Assembly (NCBI RefSeq): GCF_002592005.1
Contig: NZ_NVQF01000055.1
Coordinates: forward strand, 1 to 41,720
Source of the DNA: Mycolicibacterium palauense
GTDB lineage: Bacteria; Actinomycetota; Actinomycetes; Mycobacteriales; Mycobacteriaceae
DNA: 41,720 nt
Direction of reading: 5' to 3'
Part shown: positions 30,735 to 37,891 of the stretch, piece by piece
How the letters are laid out: every line of letters starts with the position of its first letter
Position numbering within the stretch: position 1 is the stretch's first letter
Notes under the pieces: generated by a model
Seen by the model: only the letters and a program-made list of their open reading frames with translations
Databases searched by the model: none
What the model was told of the DNA's origin: nothing
Position numbers and translations under genes: made by a program

Positions 30735-31397
30735 ATGGATGGCGTGCAGGATCTGGTGCAGGCGTGGCGGGCGCTGCTGCAGCGCCACTGTGACTCCCCG
30801 CGTGCCGAGGCGGTCGGACGCGCCATGCTGGCGCGCTGGAGCGAGCCGCACCGCCGCTACCACGACGTCGCGCACCTGCGTGATGTCCTCGGCCGCATCG
30901 ACGAATTGGCCGACCACGCCGACGACGCCGACGCGGTGCGGTTGGCGGCCTGGTATCACGACGTGATCTACGACGCGCGTCCCGACGACGAGGAACGCAG
31001 CGCCCGGCAGGCCGAGGCCGAACTGGGCGGGCTGGGCCTGCCGGCGAGCCTCGTCGCCGAGGTGGCCCGGTTGATCCGGATGACCGTCGAGCACGATCCC
31101 GCGCCGGGCGACCGGGACGCCGAGGTGCTCTCGGATGCCGACCTGGCCGCGCTGGCGGTCCCGCCCGAGGAATACCGCCGCAACTCCGCGGCCATTCGCG
31201 CCGAGTACTCGCACGTGCCCGAGGAGAAGTTCCGCGCCGGGCGGGCGCGGGTCATCCGGGCGCTGTTGGGCGGGCCGGGTCTGTTCCGCACGCCCGCGGC
31301 GCGGCGGCGGTGGGAGGCCGCCGCGCGCGCCAACATGACCGCCGAGCTGAAGACGTTGACCGGCGACGTCGACACCGGGTCGCACGGGAGCGGTTAG
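30735..31397 (+). CDS. HD-domain metal-dependent phosphohydrolase (COG4339-like)
   Basis: A 220-residue predicted cytoplasmic phosphohydrolase. Metal ligands of the HD type are visible: His43 and His47 in RRYHDVAHL, His75-Asp76 in AAWYHDVIYD, and Asp80. RPDDEERSA follows. This pattern fits the COG4339 group, whose substrates are not established. The C-terminal half is helical and basic (ARRRWEAAARAN). ATG 30735 abuts AGCAGG. GTG 30744, three codons later, has better spacing from AGGA and may be the true start. The gene is divergent from the GtrA-like gene and is not part of the conserved cell-wall set, so a link to arabinan synthesis is only positional. Confidence 0.82.
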   Translation: MDGVQDLVQAWRALLQRHCDSPRAEAVGRAMLARWSEPHRRYHDVAHLRDVLGRIDELADHADDADAVRLAAWYHDVIYDARPDDEERSARQAEAELGGLGLPASLVAEVARLIRMTVEHDPAPGDRDAEVLSDADLAALAVPPEEYRRNSAAIRAEYSHVPEEKFRAGRARVIRALLGGPGLFRTPAARRRWEAAARANMTAELKTLTGDVDTGSHGSG

Positions 31398-31489
31398 GGC
31401 CGACGGGGTGTACCGGCGCGTTCTTTGGTCCCCGCCCCGATGCCCGCCGTCACTACCCGCAAACCGCGAAAATCGGGGAGGATTAGGTC

Positions 31490-31924
31490 ATGGCGACTGA
31501 CAGAGATCCGGTAACCGTCCTCAACGACGACCAGAGCTGGGACCTGCTCTCCAGCGTGTCTCTGGGCCGTCTGGTCACCACGTTCGAGGGCCGGTCCGAG
31601 ATCTTCCCGGTGAACTTCGTCGTACAGAAGCACACCCTGCTTTTCCGCACCGCCGAGGGCACCAAGCTGTTCGGCACCGTGATGAACGACAACGTGTTGT
31701 TCGAGGCCGACGACCACGGCATCACCGAGGGGTGGAGCGTGGTGGTCCGCGGCACCGCGCAGGTGCTCTTCGGCGCCGAGGAGATCCAGGAGGCCGAGCA
31801 GGCGGGTCTCTACCCGTGGATCGCCACCGTGAAGCTGCGCTACGTGCGGATCACCCCGAAGGAGATCAGCGGTCGCCGGTTCGTCTTCGGCCCCGAGCCC
31901 GACGGCGGGCACGTCCCGGGCTGA
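31490..31924 (+). CDS. PNPOx-like split-barrel flavin/F420-binding protein
   Basis: A 144-residue protein of the pyridoxamine 5'-phosphate oxidase-like (Pyridox_ox_2) group. Visible family features are the N-terminal LLSSVSLGRLVTT, the EIFPVNFVV strand, LLFRTAEGTKL, and the W-S-V-V-V-R-G strand. These form a split barrel that binds FMN or, in mycobacteria, often F420. The substrate is unknown. ATG 31490 has an excellent ribosome-binding site (GGGAGGA at 31475-31481). It is probably transcribed alone; the HD gene ends 92 bases upstream and a double palindrome follows the stop. Confidence 0.85.
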   Translation: MATDRDPVTVLNDDQSWDLLSSVSLGRLVTTFEGRSEIFPVNFVVQKHTLLFRTAEGTKLFGTVMNDNVLFEADDHGITEGWSVVVRGTAQVLFGAEEIQEAEQAGLYPWIATVKLRYVRITPKEISGRRFVFGPEPDGGHVPG

Positions 31925-31934
31925 CGGGCGCCGG

Positions 31935-31974
31935 ATCTGATACGGATCAGATACGGATCTGATCCGGATCAGAT
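31935..31974. terminator. Two 18-bp palindromes between convergent genes
   Basis: ATCTGATACGGATCAGAT (31935-31952, one mismatched pair) and ATCTGATCCGGATCAGAT (31957-31974, perfect) are separated by ACGG, giving a 22-base period. The two copies can also pair with each other, forming an 18-base-pair stem with one mismatch and a 4-base loop. It begins 10 bases after the PNPOx-like stop and covers the stop of the reverse-strand gene, so a bidirectional terminator is the simplest reading. A protein-binding site is the alternative. Confidence 0.65.
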
Positions 31975-32703
31975 ACTGACGGCCTCGCGCACCCCGAGGC
32001 GCGCGGTGGTCACGGTCTCGGTGACCGTGGCCCGCGCCCGCTCGAAGGCTGACATCACCTCGCGCCACTCCTGGTCGGCGGCGCCGCGCACATCCTCGCC
32101 GCGAACCGCGACGACCCCCAGGCTCAGCGCCCCGTCGACAGCGGTGGCGGTCACCCGCCCGTTGGCCCGCACCAGCGCACCGGCGACGTCGGACGTGCCG
32201 GCGAGCACCGCGGCGGGCAGGGTGGCCTGTGCGCCGACGTAGTCGCCGACCACCGAGCGCAGGTGGTCGCCGGTCCCGGTGACGATCTCGCGCAGGTCGG
32301 TCCCGGTGTGCTGCAGCGCGGCCGGCAGCGTGGCACCGCCGCGGACGGCCGCGACCACCCTGGCGGGGGCCTCGAGCAGGGCGGCGCTCACGTCGGTGGT
32401 GGCGTCGACCAGTTCGCGGGTCAACCCCTGCCCGGCGACGAGCTGGCGCTCCAGGCGATCCCGCAGCACGACGGCGTGGGCCTCGCCGTTCGACGGCTCC
32501 TGCGCCGGGTCGTCGAGCACCGCCAGCGCGTCTTCCGCGCCCGGCTCCGTATCGGACTCGGTCTCCGGCTGGGCCCCGGTGTGCTCCTCGACGATGTGCT
32601 CTTCGGCATCGGCCGGGGCGGCGGTGGCATTGGCCGGGGCGGCGGTGGCATCGGCCGGGGCGGCGGTGATATCGGCCGGTGCGGCGGTATCGCGTTCGTC
32701 CAT
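31969..32703 (-). CDS. Unrecognised acidic, Ala-rich helical protein with N-terminal heptapeptide repeats
   Basis: I do not recognise this 244-residue protein. The first 80 residues are low complexity and acidic, beginning with four AAPA(D/N)xT-type repeats, then EEHIVEEH and ESDTEPGAED. Residues 85-244 look like long amphipathic helices rich in Ala, Val, Arg and Glu (RDRLERQLVAGQGL, SAFERARATVTETV), without cysteines, clear motifs, signal peptide or membrane segment. The pattern is like phasin or apolipoprotein-type surface-binding helices, but this is only a guess from composition. ATG 32703 has AAGGAG 8 bases upstream, so expression is likely. It follows wzm by 122 bases on the same strand and ends inside a palindrome. 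Confidence 0.7.
   Translation of the reverse strand: MDERDTAAPADITAAPADATAAPANATAAPADAEEHIVEEHTGAQPETESDTEPGAEDALAVLDDPAQEPSNGEAHAVVLRDRLERQLVAGQGLTRELVDATTDVSAALLEAPARVVAAVRGGATLPAALQHTGTDLREIVTGTGDHLRSVVGDYVGAQATLPAAVLAGTSDVAGALVRANGRVTATAVDGALSLGVVAVRGEDVRGAADQEWREVMSAFERARATVTETVTTARLGVREAVSI
32608..32691 (-). repeat. Four 21-bp in-frame tandem repeats
   Basis: Units begin at 32608, 32629, 32650 and 32671 (forward-strand unit ATCGGCCGGGGCGGCGG plus four bases). They encode the AAPADAT heptapeptides of the gene at 31969-32703. Copies differ by a few bases. Copy number could vary between strains. Confidence 0.85.
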
Positions 32704-32825
32704 GGTGGGTCTCCTTGCGGCGTGGCGGCGGTGGCGGACATCGGTGTTCCGCCTCTGCCCGGCCATTGAACGCGCCGCGACCGAATCGGTGATGGCCCCG
32801 AGGTGACCACGAAGGCGCCTGCCGG

Positions 32826-33656
32826 TTACACCCAGTAGGGCACCCGGGCGCGGTACTGCCGCATGGCCAGCAGCGCGGTGAGCCAGCCGACCGCCGTGAG
32901 CACCAGCACCACCACCCAGTGGTGCAGCTGCTGTTGGGCACCCAGCAGCGGGGCCCGCACGATGTCCAGGTAGTGCAGCAGCGGGTTGAGCTCGACGATC
33001 GTGCGCCACCGGCCGGCGCCCTGGCGTTCCAGGGTGGCGTCGTTCCAGATGATCGGCGTCATGAAGAACAGCAGCTGGACCAGCGAGAAGAGCAGGGGAC
33101 TGATGTCGCGGTAGCGGGTGGACAGAATGCCGAAACACAGCGACACCCAGACACAGTTGAGCACGATCAGCGCCAGCGCCGGCACCACCGACAGGTCGGC
33201 CCACGACCACGGTTTGGGGAAGATGATCGCGATCACCACGAAGATCACGATGTTGTGCCCGAACAGGATCAGCTGTCGCCACACCAACCGGTAGACGTGC
33301 ACCGACAGCGGGGTCGGCAGCTGTTTGATCAGTCCCTCGTTGGCGACGAACACGTCGGCGCCCTCCAGGATGGAGGCGTTGATGAGGTTCCAGATGATCA
33401 GGCCCAGCGTCACGTAGGGCAGGTGCTCGGAGAGCTCGAGGTGGAACAACTTGGAGTACAGCCCGCCCATGGCCACCGCCGTGGTCCCGGTGGCGATGGT
33501 GATCCAGAACGGCCCCAGCACGCTGCGCCGGTAACGCTGCTTGATGTCCTGCCAGCCCAGGTGCAGCCACAGCTCGCGCCGGCCGAACCCCTCGACCAGA
33601 TCGCGCCGGGCCCGGTAGAGGGTCTTCGACTGTGCCGCGGCGTCGGTGAACGTCAT
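32826..33656 (-). CDS. wzm: Galactan ABC exporter permease Wzm (Rv3783 homologue)
   Basis: The membrane half of the ABC-2 type exporter that moves lipid-linked galactan across the plasma membrane. The 276-residue product has six predicted helices, an N-terminal amphipathic region (GRRELWLHLGWQDIKQRYRRSVLGPFW) typical of O-antigen type permeases, and ELNPLLHYLDIVRAPLL near the C-terminus. ATG 33656 overlaps the glfT1 stop as ATGA. Gene order wzt-glfT1-wzm is the same as Rv3781-Rv3783. Confidence 0.94.
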   Translation of the reverse strand: MTFTDAAAQSKTLYRARRDLVEGFGRRELWLHLGWQDIKQRYRRSVLGPFWITIATGTTAVAMGGLYSKLFHLELSEHLPYVTLGLIIWNLINASILEGADVFVANEGLIKQLPTPLSVHVYRLVWRQLILFGHNIVIFVVIAIIFPKPWSWADLSVVPALALIVLNCVWVSLCFGILSTRYRDISPLLFSLVQLLFFMTPIIWNDATLERQGAGRWRTIVELNPLLHYLDIVRAPLLGAQQQLHHWVVVLVLTAVGWLTALLAMRQYRARVPYWV

Positions 33657-34558
33657 CGGTGGAACCTTTCCCGCCGGCCCAGCCGGCGCAGCCGGAACCA
33701 CTCGATCAGGCCGGCCGGGTCGCGCCGGGTGATCAGGAAGTACCAGCCGAACCGGACCCATTCCTGGGGGACCAGCTTGCGCAGCCCCGGCTGGGACAGC
33801 AGGTAGCCGCGGTTGCGGTAGGTGAAGAAACGCTTGGCGGCGTCCTCGGGGTACTGGGTGTGCATCCGCCCACCCAGGATCGGCTTGAACTCGTCGCCGC
33901 CCTGCGGGTGCAGGTACACCGCGTCCAGGCAGGTGCCGAACGGCAGCCCGGAACGCACCAGCCGCCGATGCATCTCGACCTCGTCGCCCCGGACGAACAG
34001 CCGCAGATCGGGCACCCCGACCGCCTCCAGGGTGGTGGCGCGGAACAGCGCACCGTTGAACAGTGACGCGATGCCGGGCAGCAGGTCCTGGGCGGAGCCC
34101 TCCGTGCGCAGCTCGGAGACCCGGCGGCGCCACACCAGGCCGCGGCGCAGCGGGAACGCCAGCCGCTGCGGGTCGTCGAAGTCGCACACCATCGGCGACA
34201 CCTCGGCCAGCCCATGTCGCTCGGCGCAGGCCAACAGGTTGGCCAGGACCGCCGAGTCGGCCGGCCGGCCGTCGTCGTCGGCCAGCCAGATCCACTCGGC
34301 ACCCAGCGCCAGCGCGTGCAGCATGCCGAGTGCGAACCCGCCCGCGCCGCCGAGATTGCGGCGCGACCCCAGGTAGGTCGTCGGCAGCGGCTGGCCGGCC
34401 ACCAGGTCGCGCACCCGGTCGTCGCAGTCGTTGTCCACCACGATCAGGTGATCGGGACGGCGGCTCTGAGCGGCCACCGCGTCCAGCGACTTGGTCAGCT
34501 CGTCGGGACGACGGTGGGTGACGATCACCGCGCAGATGGTGGGGTTCGGCTCGGTCAT
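33653..34558 (-). CDS. glfT1: Galactofuranosyltransferase GlfT1
   Basis: Adds the first galactofuranose residues to the lipid-linked rhamnosyl-GlcNAc acceptor, starting galactan synthesis; GlfT2 (encoded elsewhere) extends it. The 301-residue GT2/GT-A enzyme begins with ICAVIVTHRRPDEL, carries the metal-binding DDD at residues 94-96 (WLADDDGRP), a likely catalytic acidic motif in RGDEVEMHRR, and a C-terminal basic amphipathic end that may touch the membrane. ATG 34558 overlaps the wzt stop as ATGA and its own stop overlaps wzm. The three proteins are therefore translationally coupled, fitting linked synthesis and export. Confidence 0.95.
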   Translation of the reverse strand: MTEPNPTICAVIVTHRRPDELTKSLDAVAAQSRRPDHLIVVDNDCDDRVRDLVAGQPLPTTYLGSRRNLGGAGGFALGMLHALALGAEWIWLADDDGRPADSAVLANLLACAERHGLAEVSPMVCDFDDPQRLAFPLRRGLVWRRRVSELRTEGSAQDLLPGIASLFNGALFRATTLEAVGVPDLRLFVRGDEVEMHRRLVRSGLPFGTCLDAVYLHPQGGDEFKPILGGRMHTQYPEDAAKRFFTYRNRGYLLSQPGLRKLVPQEWVRFGWYFLITRRDPAGLIEWFRLRRLGRRERFHR

Positions 34559-35373
34559 GCGGGCCGGGTCGGCTTCCGGGCTGCCTGCTCGTTCTCCTCC
34601 AGCACCTCGCGGACGTGGCGGGCGGCGTCCTCGCCCTCATAGGCGCGCACGACCTCCTCGATGCCGCCCCGCATCCGCACGGTGCCGTGATCGATCCACA
34701 TCGCGGTCTTGCACAACCGCGCCAGGAACTCGTTGGAGTGGCTGGCGAAGACCAGGATCCCCGACCGTTCCACCAGCGCGGCCAGGCGGGACTGGGCCTT
34801 CTTGAGGAAGTCGGCGTCGACCGCGCCGATCCCCTCGTCGAGCAGCAGGATCTCCGGGTCGATGCTGGTGACCACGCCCATCGCCAGCCGCACGCGCATG
34901 CCGGTGGAGTAGGTGCGCAGCGGCATCGACAGATACTCGCCGAGCTCGGTGAACTCCGCGATCTCGTCGACCTTGGCCAGCATCTGCTTGCGGGTCTGCC
35001 CCAGGAACAGCCCCCGGATGATGATGTTCTCGAAACCGGAGATCTCCGGGTCCATGCCGACACCGAGATCGAACACCGGCGCGACCCGGCCGGTCACCGT
35101 CGCCACGCCGCGGGTCGGCTCGTAGATGCCCGACAGCAACCGCAGCAGCGTCGACTTGCCCGCGCCGTTGTGCCCGACCAGCCCGACCCGGTCGCCCATC
35201 TCCAGCGACATCGTGATGTCGCGCAGCGCCTCCACCACCACCACGTTGGAGCTGTTGCGCCCGATCGACCCGCCGGCCTTCCCCAGGAACGCCTTCTTCA
35301 ACGAGCGCGTCTTGGCGTCGAAGATCGGGAACTCGACCCACGCCTCGCGGGCCTCGATGTGGGGAGCGGCCAC
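34555..35373 (-). CDS. wzt: Galactan ABC exporter ATPase Wzt (Rv3781 homologue)
   Basis: The ATP-hydrolysing half of the galactan exporter. The 272-residue product has Walker A GHNGAGKST (67-75), the signature YSTGMRVRLA (from 155; the usual LSGGQ is replaced as in polysaccharide exporters), Walker B EILLLDEG (from 174) and the switch His in FASHSNE. It lacks the long C-terminal sugar-binding domain of O-antigen Wzt proteins. GTG 35373 starts 9 bases after the bpa stop and has GAGG upstream. Together with glfT1 and wzm it forms a tight operon. Confidence 0.94.
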   Translation of the reverse strand: MAAPHIEAREAWVEFPIFDAKTRSLKKAFLGKAGGSIGRNSSNVVVVEALRDITMSLEMGDRVGLVGHNGAGKSTLLRLLSGIYEPTRGVATVTGRVAPVFDLGVGMDPEISGFENIIIRGLFLGQTRKQMLAKVDEIAEFTELGEYLSMPLRTYSTGMRVRLAMGVVTSIDPEILLLDEGIGAVDADFLKKAQSRLAALVERSGILVFASHSNEFLARLCKTAMWIDHGTVRMRGGIEEVVRAYEGEDAARHVREVLEENEQAARKPTRPA

Positions 35374-35382
35374 CGACTGACC

Positions 35383-35916
35383 TCAGATGTACTGGCCGGT
35401 GCCGGGGTGGTGCCCGCGCTGCCCCGGCTGCGCGGCCACGCCCGGGGGCAGCGCACCGCGCATCTGCTCCAGTTGCTGGCGGGCGGCCATCTGCTGGGCG
35501 AACAGCGCGGTCTGGATGCCGTGGAACAGCCCCTCCAGCCAGCCGACCAGCTGGGCCTGGGCGATGCGCAGTTCGGCGTCGGAGGGCACCCCCTCCTCGC
35601 TGAAGGGCAGGGCCAGCCGCTCGAGTTCGTCGCGCAGCTCGGGGGCCAGGCCTTCCTCGAGTTCCTGCACCGACGTCTTGTGGATCTCCCGCAGCCGGGT
35701 GCGGCTGGCGTCGTCCAGCGGAGCCGCCTTCACCTCTTCGAGCAGCTGCTTGATCATCGTGCCGATCCGCATCACCTTGGCCGGCTGCTGAACCAGGTCG
35801 GTCACCGACTGGTCGTCGTCGCCCGCCCCACCGCCGACCTCGCCGTCGGCCACCCGCGGGGCGGGGCCGCCGATGATCTCGATGTTGTCGTCATCGGAGT
35901 TGTCGTTCATGCTCAC
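35383..35916 (-). CDS. bpa: Bacterial proteasome activator Bpa (Rv3780 homologue)
   Basis: An ATP-independent ring-forming activator of the 20S proteasome. It docks on the alpha ring through its C-terminal tail and opens the gate for partly unfolded proteins. The 177-residue product has an acidic disordered N-terminus (about 1-37), a helical core (about 42-150) and a Gly/Pro-rich tail. The tail ends in GTGQYI, whereas the described mycobacterial docking motif is GQYL. GTG 35916 has AAGGAG upstream; ATG 35910 is an alternative. Nine bases separate it from wzt, so it probably heads the same transcript despite its unrelated job. Confidence 0.93.
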   Translation of the reverse strand: MSMNDNSDDDNIEIIGGPAPRVADGEVGGGAGDDDQSVTDLVQQPAKVMRIGTMIKQLLEEVKAAPLDDASRTRLREIHKTSVQELEEGLAPELRDELERLALPFSEEGVPSDAELRIAQAQLVGWLEGLFHGIQTALFAQQMAARQQLEQMRGALPPGVAAQPGQRGHHPGTGQYI

Positions 35917-36586
35917 GTCCGTGTCTGCTCCTTCCCGCCACCGGGATGTGCGGGCCTTGCCGTTGCGCGCCGTTCGGTCGCCGCGATGGGAACTCTTCCC
36001 ACGACCCTAAACCGTCGGGTACCGCGCGCCCGCGCACGACCGGCACACCGATGCGGCCGGCGCGACGCGCGGGCGCTCTCCGGGGTGCGTGGCGGGCCGC
36101 GACGACGCGCTGCGGCGTCCGCAGCGGGGGTTCCTGGCAACAGCGGGCGCGGTGGGGGCGACGATCCGGATTTCTTCGCCGTCGCGGGTGGTAGCGGAGC
36201 GGCGGAGCCGGCAAACATCGTCGCCCCGCCGCCCGGCGCGCCGGCGCCGCACCCGCGCGCGTCGGCGTACTCGCCCCATGCCCTGGCCTTACCGGGGAAT
36301 CCCGGGACCCGGATCCCTGCCCGCCTCGGCTCGCCGGCCCGGTGCGCGGGCCCCCGGCCAACTGCGCCACACCGGTCGGTGGTTAGCCGGCGAGTGCCCC
36401 GCGTGACACGGCCCTGCACAACCAGCAACAGAGCGCCGGTTAGCACTCCGAACGCGCGCCGGGCTGCACTAGGATGGCGTTTCAGGTGGCCGGGTTCGGC
36501 AGCGCCCGGGCGCGAATGTGCTGGGCGCAGAGCCTCGCCGGTTCTCCGACATCTCGAGCGTTGACAAACCTGGTAAGGACGGGCAC
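35917..36586. other. 670-base region without a convincing gene
   Basis: This gap separates divergent bpa and the aminotransferase-like gene. Open frames exist on both strands but have unbiased Arg/Pro/Ser composition with no family resemblance, and I reject them. It must hold both promoters. TAGGAT at 36470-36475 is a weak -10 candidate for the rightward gene. In M. tuberculosis a large membrane protein gene (Rv3779) lies here; nothing like it is visible. Confidence 0.6.
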
Positions 36587-37783
36587 ATGGCATTCGACGT
36601 CGCCCGGGTGCGTGGTCTGCACCCCACGTTGGGCGACGGCTGGGTGCATTTCGACGCGCCCTACGGCATGTTGGTGCCCGACGCGGTGGCCACCACGGTC
36701 TCCACGGCGTTTCGCACCTCGATGCCCACCTCGGTGGGACCCCACCCGGCGGCGCGGCGAAGCGCGGCCCTGCTGGAGGCCGCCCGCGAGGCGGTGGCCG
36801 ACCTCGTCAACGGCGACCCGCGCGGAGTCGTGCTCGGCCCGGACCGGGCGGTGCTGCTGACCTCACTGGCCGACGCGTCGTCGTCGCGGGCCGGGCTGGG
36901 ATACGAGGTGGTGGTGACGCGCCTGGACGACGAGGCCAACATCTCGCCGTGGCTGCGGGCGGCCAACCGCTACGGGGCCAAGGTCAAGTGGGCCGAGGTC
37001 GACATCGAGAACGGGGAGCTGCCGCCCTGGCAGTGGGAGAGCCTGATCACCCCGCCGACCCGGCTGGTGGCGATGACCACGGCGTCCTCGACGCTGGGCA
37101 CGATGGTCGACCTGCGGCCCGTCACCAAGCTGACGAGGGAGGTCGGCGGCCTGGTGGTGGTGGACCACAGCGCCGCCGCCCCGTACCACCTGATCGACAT
37201 CGAGGAGTCCGGCGCCGACGTGGTGGCGCTCAACGCCTCGTCGTGGGGTGGCCCCCCGGTCGGTGCGCTGGTGTTCCGGGAGCCCTCGCTGATCGACAGC
37301 TTCAGTTCGGTGTCGATGAATCCCTATGCCGTGGGTGCGGCCCGCCTGGAGATGGGTGCCCACCAGTTCGGGTTGCTCGGCGGGTTGGTGGCCAGCGTGG
37401 AGTACCTGGCTTCCCTCGACGAGTCGGCGGCCGGCAGCCGTCGCGAAAGGCTCGCGTTCTCGACACAATCCGCGGTCGTCTACCTGGACCGGCTGTTCGA
37501 GTACCTGATGACCTCACTGCGCTCGCTGCCGTTGGTGATGGTGCTCGGCGCGCCCGAGGTGCGCCTGCCGGTGGTCAGTTTCGCGGTGCAGAGCGTGCCC
37601 GCCGAGCGGGTGGTGCAGCGCCTGGCCGACAACGGCATCCTGGCGATCCCCAACGCCAGCTCGCGGGTGCTCGACGTGATCGGCGTCAACGACGTGGGGG
37701 GTGCGGTCACCGTCGGGTTGGCGCACTACTCGACGATGGCCGAGGTCGACCAGCTGATCCGCGCGTTGGCCTCGCTGGGCTGA
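36587..37783 (+). CDS. Aminotransferase class V/cysteine desulfurase-like protein, Rv3778c homologue
   Basis: A 398-residue PLP-fold type I protein. The N-terminus (VHFDAPYGMLVPDAV), a central VVVDHSAAAPYHLIDI with the cofactor-contacting Asp, and the C-terminal small domain fit class V aminotransferases. However, the loop that normally holds the PLP-binding Lys (S-x-H-K) reads NASSWGGPPVGALVF, with no Lys. Activity as a normal desulfurase is therefore doubtful. It could use another residue or be a non-catalytic homologue. ATG 36587 has AAGGA 7 bases upstream. An in-frame ATG at 36518 is further upstream but lacks support. It converges on the quinone oxidoreductase gene. Confidence 0.85.
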   Translation: MAFDVARVRGLHPTLGDGWVHFDAPYGMLVPDAVATTVSTAFRTSMPTSVGPHPAARRSAALLEAAREAVADLVNGDPRGVVLGPDRAVLLTSLADASSSRAGLGYEVVVTRLDDEANISPWLRAANRYGAKVKWAEVDIENGELPPWQWESLITPPTRLVAMTTASSTLGTMVDLRPVTKLTREVGGLVVVDHSAAAPYHLIDIEESGADVVALNASSWGGPPVGALVFREPSLIDSFSSVSMNPYAVGAARLEMGAHQFGLLGGLVASVEYLASLDESAAGSRRERLAFSTQSAVVYLDRLFEYLMTSLRSLPLVMVLGAPEVRLPVVSFAVQSVPAERVVQRLADNGILAIPNASSRVLDVIGVNDVGGAVTVGLAHYSTMAEVDQLIRALASLG

Positions 37784-37792
37784 CGGCGGTCC

Positions 37793-37825
37793 CGGTACCC
37801 GCCGGCCTCGAGCCTGTAGGTACCG
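37793..37825. terminator. Possible hairpin between convergent genes
   Basis: CGGTACC (37793-37799) and GGTACCG (37819-37825) are exact inverted arms around a 19-base loop, starting 10 bases after the stop of the aminotransferase-like gene. The loop is long, so stability is modest. Confidence 0.35.
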
Positions 37826-37891
37826 AGATGCCCACTCGCACAACGTCGCGGCAACTCCAGGCTCGGCGCGACGGGCACGGGTCAGTCGGGG

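Noticed and set aside
32608..32691. CRISPR-like array
   Set aside because: The 21-bp units are contiguous without spacers and lie in frame in a coding region, so they are a protein repeat.
33657..35063. Extension of wzm upstream over glfT1 and wzt
   Set aside because: The added residues are a shadow reading. ATG 33656 overlaps the glfT1 stop in the usual coupled way.
36561..36566. TTGACA as a -35 box for the aminotransferase-like gene
   Set aside because: It is only 20 bases before the start codon, and no -10 element can fit after it. The AAGGA ribosome-binding site occupies the region.
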